From: Sciscionella marina DSM 45152 | GTDB taxonomy: Bacteria; Actinomycetota; Actinomycetes; Mycobacteriales; Pseudonocardiaceae | Length of the DNA stretch: 64,000 nt | Direction: 5' to 3' | NCBI RefSeq assembly: GCF_000379465.1 | Contig: NZ_KB905381.1 | Coordinates: 496,001-560,000 of the forward strand | Shown here: piece after piece, positions 1-8,007 of the stretch | Layout of the letters: each line of letters begins with the position of its first letter | Numbering within the stretch: position 1 is the first letter of the stretch | The notes under the pieces: model-generated | Databases searched by the model: none | What the model saw: the letters and a program-made list of their open reading frames with translations, nothing else | Told to the model about the DNA's origin: nothing | Translations under genes and position numbers: made by a program

Positions 1-274
1 CGTCGGTCGCGATGTCGGCGGCCCCCTGAGCGGTGGCCCGCTCGCTCGCGGTGCGCAGGGTCTCCTCCGCAGGGGTGGAGCCGACGACCTGGTAGGCGAT
101 GTCGCCGAGTTCATCGGCCGCCGCGTCCACCTCGCGCTTGCTCGCCGGGTAGTAGGCGCACACGATGACCAGCTTCGCCGAGGTGTCCCTGGCGATCTCG
201 GCTGCCCTGTCCACGGCGCGGTACGACGAATCGGAGCCGTCCGTTCCGACGAGTACGGTCCCGTAGGTCCCCAT
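1..274 (-). CDS. Universal stress protein, N-terminal part (runs off window)
   Basis: The first 91 codons of a universal stress protein are visible; the rest lies beyond the window edge. The N-terminus reads MGTYGTVLVGTDGSDSS, the typical first beta strand and loop of a UspA domain, which forms a nucleotide-binding alpha/beta fold in the cytoplasm. The ATG at 274 is preceded by an AGGAG ribosome binding site, which supports this start. The glycine-rich ATP-binding loop found later in the domain is off the window, so ATP-binding class and one- or two-domain form cannot be judged. Confidence 0.85.
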   Translation of the reverse strand, partial: MGTYGTVLVGTDGSDSSYRAVDRAAEIARDTSAKLVIVCAYYPASKREVDAAADELGDIAYQVVGSTPAEETLRTASERATAQGAADIATD

Positions 275-334
275 CGCGATCTCCTGATACTGGTGGGTAG
301 GTGGTGTGGACCGTACCCGAAAACGGGCCCGCGT

Positions 335-1147
335 TCATCCGCGGAACTTCTCGGCGTTGGCGAGCGCCCAGTCCGCGAACCGGGTCCCGGCTTTCCCGGT
401 CACCCGGCTGAAGGTGTCGTTGTGCACGCCGACGGCCCCGGCCACGAAGCCGTCCAGGATGTTCTGCACGTACCACTCGGACTGCCCGCCCAGCACCGGG
501 CGCAGCGCTTCGGCGGTCTCCGCGGAGCTCGCGGTCACGAACGGGATCCGCCTGCCGAGCGCCGCGCCGATGTGCTCGAGCAGTTCGGTGCGGCGCAACG
601 TCTCCGGCCCGGTCAGCGGGTAGGACTCGCCGATGTGCCCCTCCCCGAGCAGTGCCGTCGCGGCGACCTCGGCGATATCGGCCATCGCGATGGGGGCACT
701 GGAACCGTCCGGATACGGCTCGCGCACCTCGCCGAGGCGATCGATCTGCTCGGCCCAGATGGTCGTGTTCTCCATGAAATCGCCGGGGGACAGGTGGGTC
801 CAGGGGATTCCGGACTTCTCGACGGCCAGGGTGACCGAACCCCACCAGCCGTCCTTCTCCCCGGAGAGGTCCACGATGTGCCCGATGTCCGCCGCGCGGG
901 CCAGCGCGAGGACCTCGGCGACCATGTCCGGGGTCGGGGCGAGATACATGCGCTCCACGCCCGCGAACGCCTTCGGCAGGGTCTCCGGTTCGCGCAGGTA
1001 CCCCTCGGCAACCTCGACGCCGTCCGGGAGCGCGGCCTTGCGCGGGTTCTTGGTCAGCGCACGGATGTTCTCCGCGCCCTGTTCGATGAGCTTGTCCACC
1101 AGGATTCGTCCGATATTGCCGGTCGCGCCGGTCACCAGGATCGTCAT
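335..1147 (-). CDS. NmrA-like NAD(P)-binding protein (atypical SDR)
   Basis: This 270-residue protein starts MTILVTGATGNIGR. The TGATGNIG loop at residues 6-13 is the dinucleotide-binding motif of atypical short-chain dehydrogenases of the NmrA/HSCARG type. These are either NAD(P)H-sensing regulators or quinone/isoflavone reductase-like enzymes; the substrate cannot be read from sequence. The open frame extends further upstream, but the ATG at 1147 begins exactly at the Rossmann strand, so that start is chosen. It lies 34 bp downstream of a TetR-family gene on the same strand, so the two are probably co-transcribed and the TetR protein may control it. Confidence 0.85.
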   Translation of the reverse strand: MTILVTGATGNIGRILVDKLIEQGAENIRALTKNPRKAALPDGVEVAEGYLREPETLPKAFAGVERMYLAPTPDMVAEVLALARAADIGHIVDLSGEKDGWWGSVTLAVEKSGIPWTHLSPGDFMENTTIWAEQIDRLGEVREPYPDGSSAPIAMADIAEVAATALLGEGHIGESYPLTGPETLRRTELLEHIGAALGRRIPFVTASSAETAEALRPVLGGQSEWYVQNILDGFVAGAVGVHNDTFSRVTGKAGTRFADWALANAEKFRG

Positions 1148-1181
1148 GATGGCGATTCTCCGGATTTCGCGCCGCGCGCGC

Positions 1182-1763
1182 CTATGATTTCTCACCGGGT
1201 GTCTCGCCGTTGAGCGATTCCACGCAGGGGCGGAGCAGTTCGAGGACCTTGTCCGGATCGGCCTCCGGCATCCCGTCCAGGCGCAGCAGGTAACGGGAAA
1301 CGAGCACGCCGAGGGTGATCGCCCCGAGTAGTCCGGTGCGCAGCAGCGCGTCGTCCGCTCCGAGTTCCGCGGCCGGTTCACGCTGCTGGGCGCGCATCGA
1401 TTCGCGCACCTCGTCCTGGGCCTCGGGATGGGTGAGCATGGAACGCAGCATGGCGAGTGTGGCCGTGGGTTCGCCTGCCAGCTTCTCGTGCAGCGCGGCG
1501 AGCCAGCGCTCGCTCGGATCCTCCGGCGATTCACCCGGTGCCGGGGCCGGTGGTTCGGCGGTGGCGGTCCGGAACAGCCGCTGTTTGCTGCCGTAGTAGT
1601 GCATGACAAGGCCCGGGTTCACCCCGGAGGCCTCGGCGATCGCTCGCACAGTTGCCCGGTCGTAGCCGAGTTCGGCGAAGGTTTCCCTTGCCACGTCGAG
1701 GATGCGCTGTTCGGTCTCCCTGCGTTGTGCGGCCCGCGTGGTGCCCGGGGAGTGCTGTCCCAT
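1182..1763 (-). CDS. TetR family transcriptional regulator
   Basis: A 193-residue one-domain regulator. Residues about 14-60 form the TetR DNA-binding helix-turn-helix (ILDVARETFAELGYDRATV, then the recognition helix near VNPGLVMHYYGSK). The C-terminal part is a generic ligand-binding and dimerisation domain with a TetR_C-like pattern; the inducer is unknown. ATG at 1763 gives the usual short N-terminal arm. It is probably first in an operon with the NmrA-like gene. Directly upstream and divergent lies a decayed SnoaL-like gene that may once have been its target. Confidence 0.88.
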   Translation of the reverse strand: MGQHSPGTTRAAQRRETEQRILDVARETFAELGYDRATVRAIAEASGVNPGLVMHYYGSKQRLFRTATAEPPAPAPGESPEDPSERWLAALHEKLAGEPTATLAMLRSMLTHPEAQDEVRESMRAQQREPAAELGADDALLRTGLLGAITLGVLVSRYLLRLDGMPEADPDKVLELLRPCVESLNGETPGEKS

Positions 1764-1812
1764 GAGCTCGTTGTGCGAGCGTTGCCCGAATCGGCAGTTT
1801 CGTTGTACGTTG

Positions 1813-2066
1813 ATTTTATTCGCCGAGGATGGGGTGGACGAACTGCCCTTCGCCCCGCCCGGGGTGCCGCGGGTGATCACCGGGAATTCGCGGATCCCGT
1901 GGTGCACGGAGTGGTCACCGCGACCGGAAAGCCTTATGTGCTGCGGTATGTGAACGTGCTGACGGTCCAGGATGGACGGATCGCGTACTGGCGGGACTAC
2001 TGGAGTCCCTTGCAGGGCATGGAAATCCCGGGTCACTCACCCGCAGAGCTCGTCGCGGGCTCGTAG
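1813..2066 (+). pseudogene. Remnant of a SnoaL-like (NTF2-fold) protein, frameshifted
   Basis: Two pieces of a SnoaL-like/NTF2-fold protein occur on the plus strand in different frames. The first (about 1816-1890) reads FAEDGVDELPFAPPGVPR, a common N-terminal block of this family. The second (about 1884-2066) reads REFADPVV, then TGKPYVLRYVNVLTVQDGRI, then AYWRDYWSPL, the usual C-terminal strands, ending at a TAG at 2064. The middle of the domain and the first residues are missing, so this is a decayed gene with a frameshift and internal deletion. It lies divergent to the TetR gene, and its end overlaps the 3' end of the Roco gene on the other strand. The family assignment is by motif only. 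Confidence 0.6.
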
Positions 2067-4534
2067 GCGGTGAGGTGGTGCGGGCACAGGTAGAGGGTGA
2101 GCCCTTCCGGGGTGGTGTGCCTGCTCAGCCCGCCCCAGCGCCGCGCGGGATCGAGCTCGGTGAGCATGGCGAGCAGGGCACGGAAATCCGCGTCGGTCGC
2201 GGCGTGCGCGGCGGGCTCGGTTTCCGGGTATGCGGCGGCCGGGCCGGATCCGGGAAGTTCGACCCGAACCTGCTGCATGAGCTCCTTCATGAACTCGCAG
2301 TCGGCCTTGAGACTCTCGTCCAGCTGGTCCACGGTCATGCCGAGAATCGGGCCGGCGAGCGGGGCGACGTGTTTGAGCACGCGCAGCAGGGTGCTCAGAT
2401 AGGGGCCGAATTTCCGTAGCCACTCGGCGGGTTCGGAGACCGGATAGCAGCCCTCGGGTTCGGGCAGCCGGTGCCAGGCGCCCGGTTGCTCGCAGTACAG
2501 GTGCAGCTCGTAGGCGGTGGCGAACAGCTTCCGCCGCTTGGCCGGCACGATCGCGAACACGCTCGGGCAGCGGGTTTCCTGCTGATGCTGCAGGATCCGG
2601 CGCAGCCGCAGGAATTCCAGCTGGTTGTATTCCCCGTTCTCGCGCAACTGATCGAGTTTGGCCTCGATGCGGTCCAGCCGGGTGTTCTCCCGTTCGTGCT
2701 CGGAAGGGGCGAGGCCGAGCAGGAGTTCGCGCACGTTCACGAATTCCCCGGTCTTGTGGCACTCGATCTCCTCGCGCGGTGGATCGCGGGTGAGCCGGTG
2801 CACCAGGTCCTCGTACTCGTAGAGCTCATCGCAGGCGTGCCCGGTCCCGTCCTGGCAGGGGCACGGGATGCGCCGCGAGATGCGCAGCCCGGGGAACCGT
2901 TCGAGGGTGCGGTTGAGGCCCTCGTCGAGAATGGAGAAGAACGCCAGTGGCATGGGGCCGCGCACGGTCAGTTCGACGGTGTTGCGCCCGGTGTGCGCGC
3001 GCAGCAGGGCCAGATGGCGGCGATCGGTGTGGCGCAGCAGGGCACCGGTGCGCCAATGGATGCCGGTGGAGAACCGGTGCGAGCGTGCGATGAACCAGGT
3101 CGGGATCCCCGGCGGCATGGTGTTGAGCTGATAGCGCACCCGGATCTGGGTCTGCTCGCCCAGTTCCTCCCACAGCACCGTGTAGTCCGGCGCGGACCAG
3201 GGCAGCCGTTCGACGACGAGGCTCACATCCTCGGCGTCGTCGATCCGGTAGGACAGGTCGTACTTGTCCATCATGCCGAGGAAATGCTCGCGCATGCCGA
3301 TGTCCAGATCGGCCCACAGCTGCCCGAGGTGCCGCCGGGAGAGCACTCCCTTGCGCGCGGCCACCTCCGGGCTGTCGAGCACCTTGCTGATGTACTCGTT
3401 GACCCATTCCGGTTGCAGCACAACGGTTTGCGAGAGTTCCGGGTCCTGGTCGTAGTACAGGACCTCGCCGAGCTGGTGCAGCGCGGTCGCGATGTAGTGC
3501 TGGTGGGCGGGATCGGTGACCCCGGCCTCGGTCATGATCGACCACAGCCGGGCCGGTGTCACGTGCCGGTAGGCCGCGGTGCGTTCGGGTGCCTCGCGCA
3601 CCGCGTCGGCCGCGCGCAACCAGTTGGTCGGCCACTCCGAACCCATCAGCGGCAGCCGCGCGGCCAGTTCGGCGATCTGCTCGTGCAGTTGTGGAATGCC
3701 CGCCCCGGACGCGTTGTCCACGGCGAAATGCGCGCGCAGATTGGGGTATTCGGCACGCAGTTCGTCCAGCGGCAGATCGGGTTCGCGGTGTTCGGTGTGC
3801 GTGGCGACGAGCAGCACCGGGGACTCGGGTGCGCGCGCGGTGATGATGTCCAGCCAGTAGCGCAGCTTGCCCTGTTCCCAGCCGAGCCGGGAATTCCACA
3901 GCAGCAGGAACAGCGAACGGTTGGTGAGGAAGAACTGGTGGGTGGCGTGGTAGATCTGCTGGCCGCCGAAATCCCAGGCGGACAGGCGCATCTGGATCTC
4001 CGGCAGGAACGGGTGGTCGACCTCCAGGTGTTCGATGCGCAGGCCGTGCGTGGACGGTTCGTGCGGATCGTGTGGCTGCTCGGCGAGCGCGCGCACCAGG
4101 GAGGTCTTGCCGACCCCGCCCTCGCCGACGACCATCAGCTTGGAGACCCACTGCGCGGTGCTGCCCTTGGCCCTGGCGCGCAGGAATTCGAGCACCGAGT
4201 CGGAACCGGCCGCGGTGATCTCCGGTGGTGGGCTGAGGATCGGGTTGCCGTGCACCCCGAGCACGGTCAGCCTCGGCAGATCGGCGAGCGAATCGGGGAG
4301 GGCGGTCAGCTCGTTGCCATCGGCGTGCAGTACCTCGAGCTCGCGCAGTCCGGTGATCCACTCCGGAAGCGCGGCGAGGGCGTTGTCCTGAATGTCGAGC
4401 ACCCGGAGGTCGGTGAGTGCGCGCAACCGGTCCGGGATCTCCAGGAGCCCGAGCCCGGCGAGACCGAGCCGGGTGTCCCCGGACGCGAGGGCCCGTTCGA
4501 TACGGCGGGTCGCCTCGTCCTCTGCGCTGCCCAT
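2033..4534 (-). CDS. LRR-Roc-COR (Roco family) GTPase
   Basis: An 833-residue Roco protein. Residues about 20-105 hold roughly four leucine-rich repeats (for example LRVLDIQDNALAALPEWI). The Roc GTPase domain follows: P-loop GEGGVGKTS at 137-145, G3 motif WDFGGQ at 187-192, and a G4-like ATHTE at 244-248 in place of NKxD. The COR dimerisation domain covers about 320-540. A cysteine cluster (CPC, HAC, IECH, 558-593) and a short charged helix (about 612-650) precede a C-terminal domain with CEQPGAWH near 681. Bacterial Roco proteins are dimeric GTPases of mostly unknown role. The open frame continues upstream, but the ATG at 4534 fits the repeat start. A MarR gene lies divergent 112 bp away with a palindrome between them. 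Confidence 0.9.
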   Translation of the reverse strand: MGSAEDEATRRIERALASGDTRLGLAGLGLLEIPDRLRALTDLRVLDIQDNALAALPEWITGLRELEVLHADGNELTALPDSLADLPRLTVLGVHGNPILSPPPEITAAGSDSVLEFLRARAKGSTAQWVSKLMVVGEGGVGKTSLVRALAEQPHDPHEPSTHGLRIEHLEVDHPFLPEIQMRLSAWDFGGQQIYHATHQFFLTNRSLFLLLWNSRLGWEQGKLRYWLDIITARAPESPVLLVATHTEHREPDLPLDELRAEYPNLRAHFAVDNASGAGIPQLHEQIAELAARLPLMGSEWPTNWLRAADAVREAPERTAAYRHVTPARLWSIMTEAGVTDPAHQHYIATALHQLGEVLYYDQDPELSQTVVLQPEWVNEYISKVLDSPEVAARKGVLSRRHLGQLWADLDIGMREHFLGMMDKYDLSYRIDDAEDVSLVVERLPWSAPDYTVLWEELGEQTQIRVRYQLNTMPPGIPTWFIARSHRFSTGIHWRTGALLRHTDRRHLALLRAHTGRNTVELTVRGPMPLAFFSILDEGLNRTLERFPGLRISRRIPCPCQDGTGHACDELYEYEDLVHRLTRDPPREEIECHKTGEFVNVRELLLGLAPSEHERENTRLDRIEAKLDQLRENGEYNQLEFLRLRRILQHQQETRCPSVFAIVPAKRRKLFATAYELHLYCEQPGAWHRLPEPEGCYPVSEPAEWLRKFGPYLSTLLRVLKHVAPLAGPILGMTVDQLDESLKADCEFMKELMQQVRVELPGSGPAAAYPETEPAAHAATDADFRALLAMLTELDPARRWGGLSRHTTPEGLTLYLCPHHLTAYEPATSSAGE

Positions 4535-4573
4535 GATCAGCCGAGCGTAGCGGCCGCTGCGAGCGAGGTCACG

Positions 4574-4602
4574 TTGTCCGTTCCGGGGTCGGAAGCAATA
4601 CT
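4574..4602 (+). promoter_or_regulatory. Candidate promoter of the MarR gene
   Basis: TTGTCC at 4574-4579 and AATACT at 4597-4602 are separated by 17 bp, a plausible housekeeping-type -35/-10 pair reading toward the MarR gene. The -10 overlaps the adjacent palindrome, which would allow repression by a bound regulator. Inferred from spacing and hexamers only. Confidence 0.4.
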
Positions 4603-4616
4603 TGGCATATACAAGT
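4600..4616. promoter_or_regulatory. Palindrome between Roco and MarR genes, likely MarR operator
   Basis: ACTTG at 4600-4604 and CAAGT at 4612-4616 form an inverted repeat around a 7-bp AT-rich centre (GCATATA). MarR-family dimers usually bind 15-20 bp palindromes of this kind in divergent promoter regions. Its position upstream of both divergent genes suggests that it controls MarR itself and possibly the Roco gene. Confidence 0.5.
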
Positions 4617-4646
4617 AGTTGCGGCCCGCATGGATTGGTTGTGAGC

Positions 4647-5177
4647 ATGACCTTCGCCGAGTCCTCCGGAGCTCCGGTGCCCACCGAGGAGGAGCTGCGC
4701 CTCGCCGACTCGATCGGGATGGCGATGGCGAGACTCGGCCGGATGTCGGCGGCCGCACAGGCCAAGGCGAGCGCGAACGGCGGACTGGAACGATCGGCGT
4801 TCATGCTGCTCATCGAGCTGGCCAAGAACGGGCCGTGCCGCTCGAGCGCGCTGGCCGAGCTGGTGTTCGTGGACCAGTCCACGGTGAGCAGGCAGGTCGC
4901 CGGGCTCGTCACGGACGGCCTTGTCGAACGCCGGGCCGATCCCAGCGACGGGCGGGTGAGCATGCTCGGGATCACCGGGCAGGGCATCGAACTGCTCGAG
5001 CAGCACCGCGAACGGCGCAACCGCAGCATCGCGAGCGTGGTCGCGCACTGGCCCCAGGCGCAGCGCGAGCGGTTCGCCGAGCTGTTCGACCAGTTCACCG
5101 CGGACTACGAGCAGCGCATGCCCGAACTGCTCGAGGCGTTCGTCCAGCAGGTGAATCAGCAGGCCGAACGGCGCTGA
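4647..5177 (+). CDS. MarR family transcriptional regulator
   Basis: A 176-residue winged-helix regulator. The wHTH spans about residues 48-110, with recognition helix SSALAELVFVDQSTVSRQVA and a wing containing RRADPSDGRVSML, the classic MarR DxR wing. Flanking helices provide dimerisation. A longer frame could begin at a TTG at 4602, but that start would lie inside the palindrome, so ATG at 4647 is preferred. The gene is divergent from the Roco GTPase and convergent with ppa, separated from it by a strong hairpin. Confidence 0.88.
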   Translation: MTFAESSGAPVPTEEELRLADSIGMAMARLGRMSAAAQAKASANGGLERSAFMLLIELAKNGPCRSSALAELVFVDQSTVSRQVAGLVTDGLVERRADPSDGRVSMLGITGQGIELLEQHRERRNRSIASVVAHWPQAQRERFAELFDQFTADYEQRMPELLEAFVQQVNQQAERR

Positions 5178-5183
5178 ACCGGT

Positions 5184-5220
5184 CCGTCCGGGGCACGCGT
5201 GGCGCGGGTGCCCCGGACGG
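5184..5220. terminator. Bidirectional hairpin terminator between MarR gene and ppa
   Basis: A perfect 13-bp stem, CCGTCCGGGGCAC (5184-5196) pairing with GTGCCCCGGACGG (5208-5220), with an 11-nt loop lies in the 49-bp gap between the convergent stop codons. No U-tract is seen, as is common for actinobacterial terminators. Confidence 0.75.
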
Positions 5221-5226
5221 GTCCGC

Positions 5227-5715
5227 TCAGTGTCCGACGTTCTTCGCGCGGTCCAGCGAGGCCTTGATCTCGGCCTCGGCCTCGGCGCGGCCGACCCAGT
5301 TCGCGCCCTCGACGCTCTTGGCCGGTTCCAGGTCCTTGTACACCTCGAAGAAGTGCTGGATCTCCAGCCGGTGGAACTCGTTGAGGTGGTGGATGTCGCG
5401 CAGGTGCTCCTGGCGCGGGTCATCGGTGGGCACCGCGAGCACCTTGTCGTCCGGGCCCTTCTCGTCGGTCATCCGGAACATGCCGATCGCGCGGCAACGG
5501 ATCAGGCAGCCGGGGAAGGTGGGTTCCTGCACGATCACGAGCACGTCGAGCGGGTCGCCGTCCTGGCCGAGGGTGTCGTCGATGAACCCGTAGTCCGCCG
5601 GGTACTGCGTCGCGGTGAACAGGGTGCGGTCGAGCTTGATGCGACCAGTCTCGTGGTCGAGCTCGTACTTGTTGCGCTCCCCTCGGGGGATCTCGATAGT
5701 GGCGTCGAACTCCAC
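5227..5715 (-). CDS. ppa: Inorganic pyrophosphatase (family I)
   Basis: A 162-residue family I soluble pyrophosphatase, which hydrolyses PPi to two phosphates with Mg2+ in the cytoplasm and drives biosynthesis forward. The metal-binding signature DGDPLD is at residues 52-57, preceded by [10 protein letters not shown]. Length matches the short bacterial form. Start is the GTG at 5715 ([12 protein letters not shown]), preceded by GAGGA; the open frame runs much further upstream but those residues belong to the antisense of dacB. It is divergent from dacB, as in mycobacteria. Confidence 0.96.
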   Translation of the reverse strand: MEFDATIEIPRGERNKYELDHETGRIKLDRTLFTATQYPADYGFIDDTLGQDGDPLDVLVIVQEPTFPGCLIRCRAIGMFRMTDEKGPDDKVLAVPTDDPRQEHLRDIHHLNEFHRLEIQHFFEVYKDLEPAKSVEGANWVGRAEAEAEIKASLDRAKNVGH

Positions 5716-5856
5716 GGAATGTCCTCGCTCCCGGCGCGAAACGATGCGCCAACGCTGATGTTCGGTCAACACGTCGCTGTGTTGTCGATGTGACGCTCTA
5801 GTCTGAACCATGAGCGCGGCAGACGCCGAACCGGGCAAGGATGTAAAGGTGGTCGG

Positions 5857-7932
5857 GTGACCGACGAGCAACCGGGCAAAGACGAGCAGCCGCCGTTGTG
5901 GCCGCAGGTCGACGAGGACGTGGACGACGAGCCCGACAGGCAGGACGAAGACCGGGAACCGGCCGGGCAGGCCGAAACCGTCGGCGAGACCACGACGGTG
6001 TTCCCGGCGATCACCGCGGAGGGGGAGCGGGAGGAGGAACCGGAGGAGGAGCCCGGTCCGCGCCCCGGTGAGGTGACCTCCGTGCTCGAACCGGTCCGGG
6101 ACCCCGACGAACCCGAGCACGAGGAACCCGGCTACGACGATCCCCCGACCGACGACGCCATGTTCCCGGTCGAATCGGCAAGGCCGGAACCACCCAGGAA
6201 CGAACCGCCCAGGTACGCCCAGTGGCCGCCGGAACCTCCACGGCCCGAACCTCCGCGGCCCGAACCTCCGCGGCCCGAACCTCAGCGGCCCGAACCTCCG
6301 CGGCCCGAACCTCAGCGGCCCGAACCTCAGCCCCGGAATATGCCGAACCCGGTCGAGGGGCCGACGCGGATGCTGCCGCTGCCCGAGGAGGACGAGGACC
6401 GGTATCTGCCGACCGAGCGCGCCCTGCCGGTGCGTATCGAACCGGCAGGGGAAGCCGCCGAGGAGCACCGGGACGATCACGAGGGTGACCACGACTATCC
6501 CGAGGACCACGGCGAGGACTGGGAAGCAGCGGAGGACCGGCCGAAGCCGAAGCGCCGCAAACGCGGTCTGATCATCACCGGGGCCGTCGTGGTGGTGATC
6601 CTGCTCGCGGCCGGGGCGCTGGTCGGGATCCCCGGGCTCGCCGACCGCATCGGGGTGCCGCTGCCGAGCGCCCTGAGGGGCACCGACGCGCCGCCCGAAC
6701 CCATCGCGGTCCAGCGTCAGCTGCGGGGACTCTCCGATGCCAAGTCGCCGAGCGCGCAGGGGGTGAACGCGGCGCTGGCCAAGGTGACGAGCAATCCGGC
6801 GCTGGCCAAACTGACCGGGATGGTCGTGGATCCGCGCACCGGGGACACGCTGTGGCAGCAGGGTCCGGGAACCCCGAGCGCACCGGGATCGACCGAGAAG
6901 CTGCTCACCGCGGCGGCCGCGGCGCTGCAACTCGACCCGGACACCCGGTTCACCACGAAGGTGGTGCAGGGCAGTGACCCCTCGACCGCGGTACTGGTCG
7001 GCGGCGGGGATCCCACGATCAACTCCATGCCCGCGGGGAAGGACTCCGTGTACTGGAACGCGCCGCGGCTCTCCGATCTGGTCGCCCAGGTGCGCAAGGC
7101 CAGCGGCGGGCGGATCAAGACGGTGCGCATCGACCAGAGCCGGTACACCGGGGACTCCGCGGCCAAGGGCTGGGACAAGGCCGACATCCAGGCGGGCAAC
7201 TACACCCCGATCGTGCCCGCGATGCTGGACGGCGGGCGTGCCGATCCGACCATGGCCGAGCAGACCCCGCGCACCCCGAACCCGGGCAAGGACCTGCTCA
7301 CCGGGTTCGCGGGCGGGATCGGGGCGAGCGCAGCCGGGGAGGGCAGCGCGCCGAAGAACGCGAAGGTGCTCGGTGAGATCCGCTCGGCCCCGCTCAAGGA
7401 CCTCGTCGCGAACCTGCTCACCATCTCGGACAACGTGCTCGCCGAGACGGTCGGGCGTGAGCTGGCCATCGCCACCGGGCATCCGCCGACGTTCGAGGGC
7501 GCGGTCGCCGCGGTGCGCCAGGTGCTCACCAAGAACGGGTTCGACATCAGCGGGATGAACATGGTCGACGGCAGCGGGCTCTCCACCCAGGACCGGGTGC
7601 CCGCCCAGCTGATCGCCTCGGTGCTCGGCGCGGCGACCGGGGAGGGCAAACGGGCGGGCAAACTGCGCCCGATCCTGGACGGGCTGCCCATCGCGGGCGG
7701 CACCGGAACCCTGGAGAACCGGTACCAGTCCGGTCCCTCGGCGCAGGGCCGCGGCTGGGTGCGCGCCAAGACCGGGACGCTGACCGCGGTCTCCGCGCTC
7801 GCTGGGTATGTGCAGACCAAGGACAATCAGGTGCTCGCCTTCTCCTTCATGTCGAACGGCGGGGATCTCGCCCAGCAGAAGCCCGCGCTCGACGCGATCG
7901 CGGCCACCCTGCGGGACTGCGGCTGCGGGTAG
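5857..7932 (+). CDS. dacB: D-alanyl-D-alanine carboxypeptidase/endopeptidase, PBP4 type
   Basis: A 691-residue class C penicillin-binding protein that trims peptidoglycan stem peptides outside the membrane. Residues 1-236 are an unusual acidic, proline-rich cytoplasmic region ending in a basic KRRKR. One membrane segment follows (about 237-258), then the peptidase with STEK (nucleophile S345, K348), SDN (524-526) and KTG (638-640). The GTG start at 5857 has AAGGTGG upstream. A 16-codon frame beginning ATG at 5811 ends in a TGA overlapping this GTG, so translational coupling is possible. The first gene of a long run toward clpC. Confidence 0.92.
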   Translation: MTDEQPGKDEQPPLWPQVDEDVDDEPDRQDEDREPAGQAETVGETTTVFPAITAEGEREEEPEEEPGPRPGEVTSVLEPVRDPDEPEHEEPGYDDPPTDDAMFPVESARPEPPRNEPPRYAQWPPEPPRPEPPRPEPPRPEPQRPEPPRPEPQRPEPQPRNMPNPVEGPTRMLPLPEEDEDRYLPTERALPVRIEPAGEAAEEHRDDHEGDHDYPEDHGEDWEAAEDRPKPKRRKRGLIITGAVVVVILLAAGALVGIPGLADRIGVPLPSALRGTDAPPEPIAVQRQLRGLSDAKSPSAQGVNAALAKVTSNPALAKLTGMVVDPRTGDTLWQQGPGTPSAPGSTEKLLTAAAAALQLDPDTRFTTKVVQGSDPSTAVLVGGGDPTINSMPAGKDSVYWNAPRLSDLVAQVRKASGGRIKTVRIDQSRYTGDSAAKGWDKADIQAGNYTPIVPAMLDGGRADPTMAEQTPRTPNPGKDLLTGFAGGIGASAAGEGSAPKNAKVLGEIRSAPLKDLVANLLTISDNVLAETVGRELAIATGHPPTFEGAVAAVRQVLTKNGFDISGMNMVDGSGLSTQDRVPAQLIASVLGAATGEGKRAGKLRPILDGLPIAGGTGTLENRYQSGPSAQGRGWVRAKTGTLTAVSALAGYVQTKDNQVLAFSFMSNGGDLAQQKPALDAIAATLRDCGCG
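6226..6330 (+). repeat. In-frame 15-bp tandem repeats in dacB
   Basis: Six consecutive 15-bp units of the form CGGCCCGAACCTCMG occupy 6241-6330, preceded by one degenerate unit from 6226. They encode R-P-E-P-(P/Q) repeats in the cytoplasmic N-terminal region of the dacB product. The near-identity of the units suggests recent slippage and copy-number instability. Confidence 0.9.
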
Positions 7933-8007
7933 CCTCGGCCCCGGAGCGGGTCTGAGGACATGGAATCGTCAGGCGTGCTCCAGCCCCCGAACGGAGTGAG
8001 GAGCCCG

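Noticed and set aside
2471-4618. 715-codon open frame antisense to the Roco gene
   Set aside because: High-GC third-position bias opens antisense frames; the translation is low-complexity Gly/Val/Gln-rich with no domain, while the minus strand has clear LRR-Roc-COR motifs.
5227-7482. 751-codon extension of ppa
   Set aside because: Everything before GTG 5715 is antisense to dacB; the extension is low-complexity and the pyrophosphatase N-terminus is complete without it.
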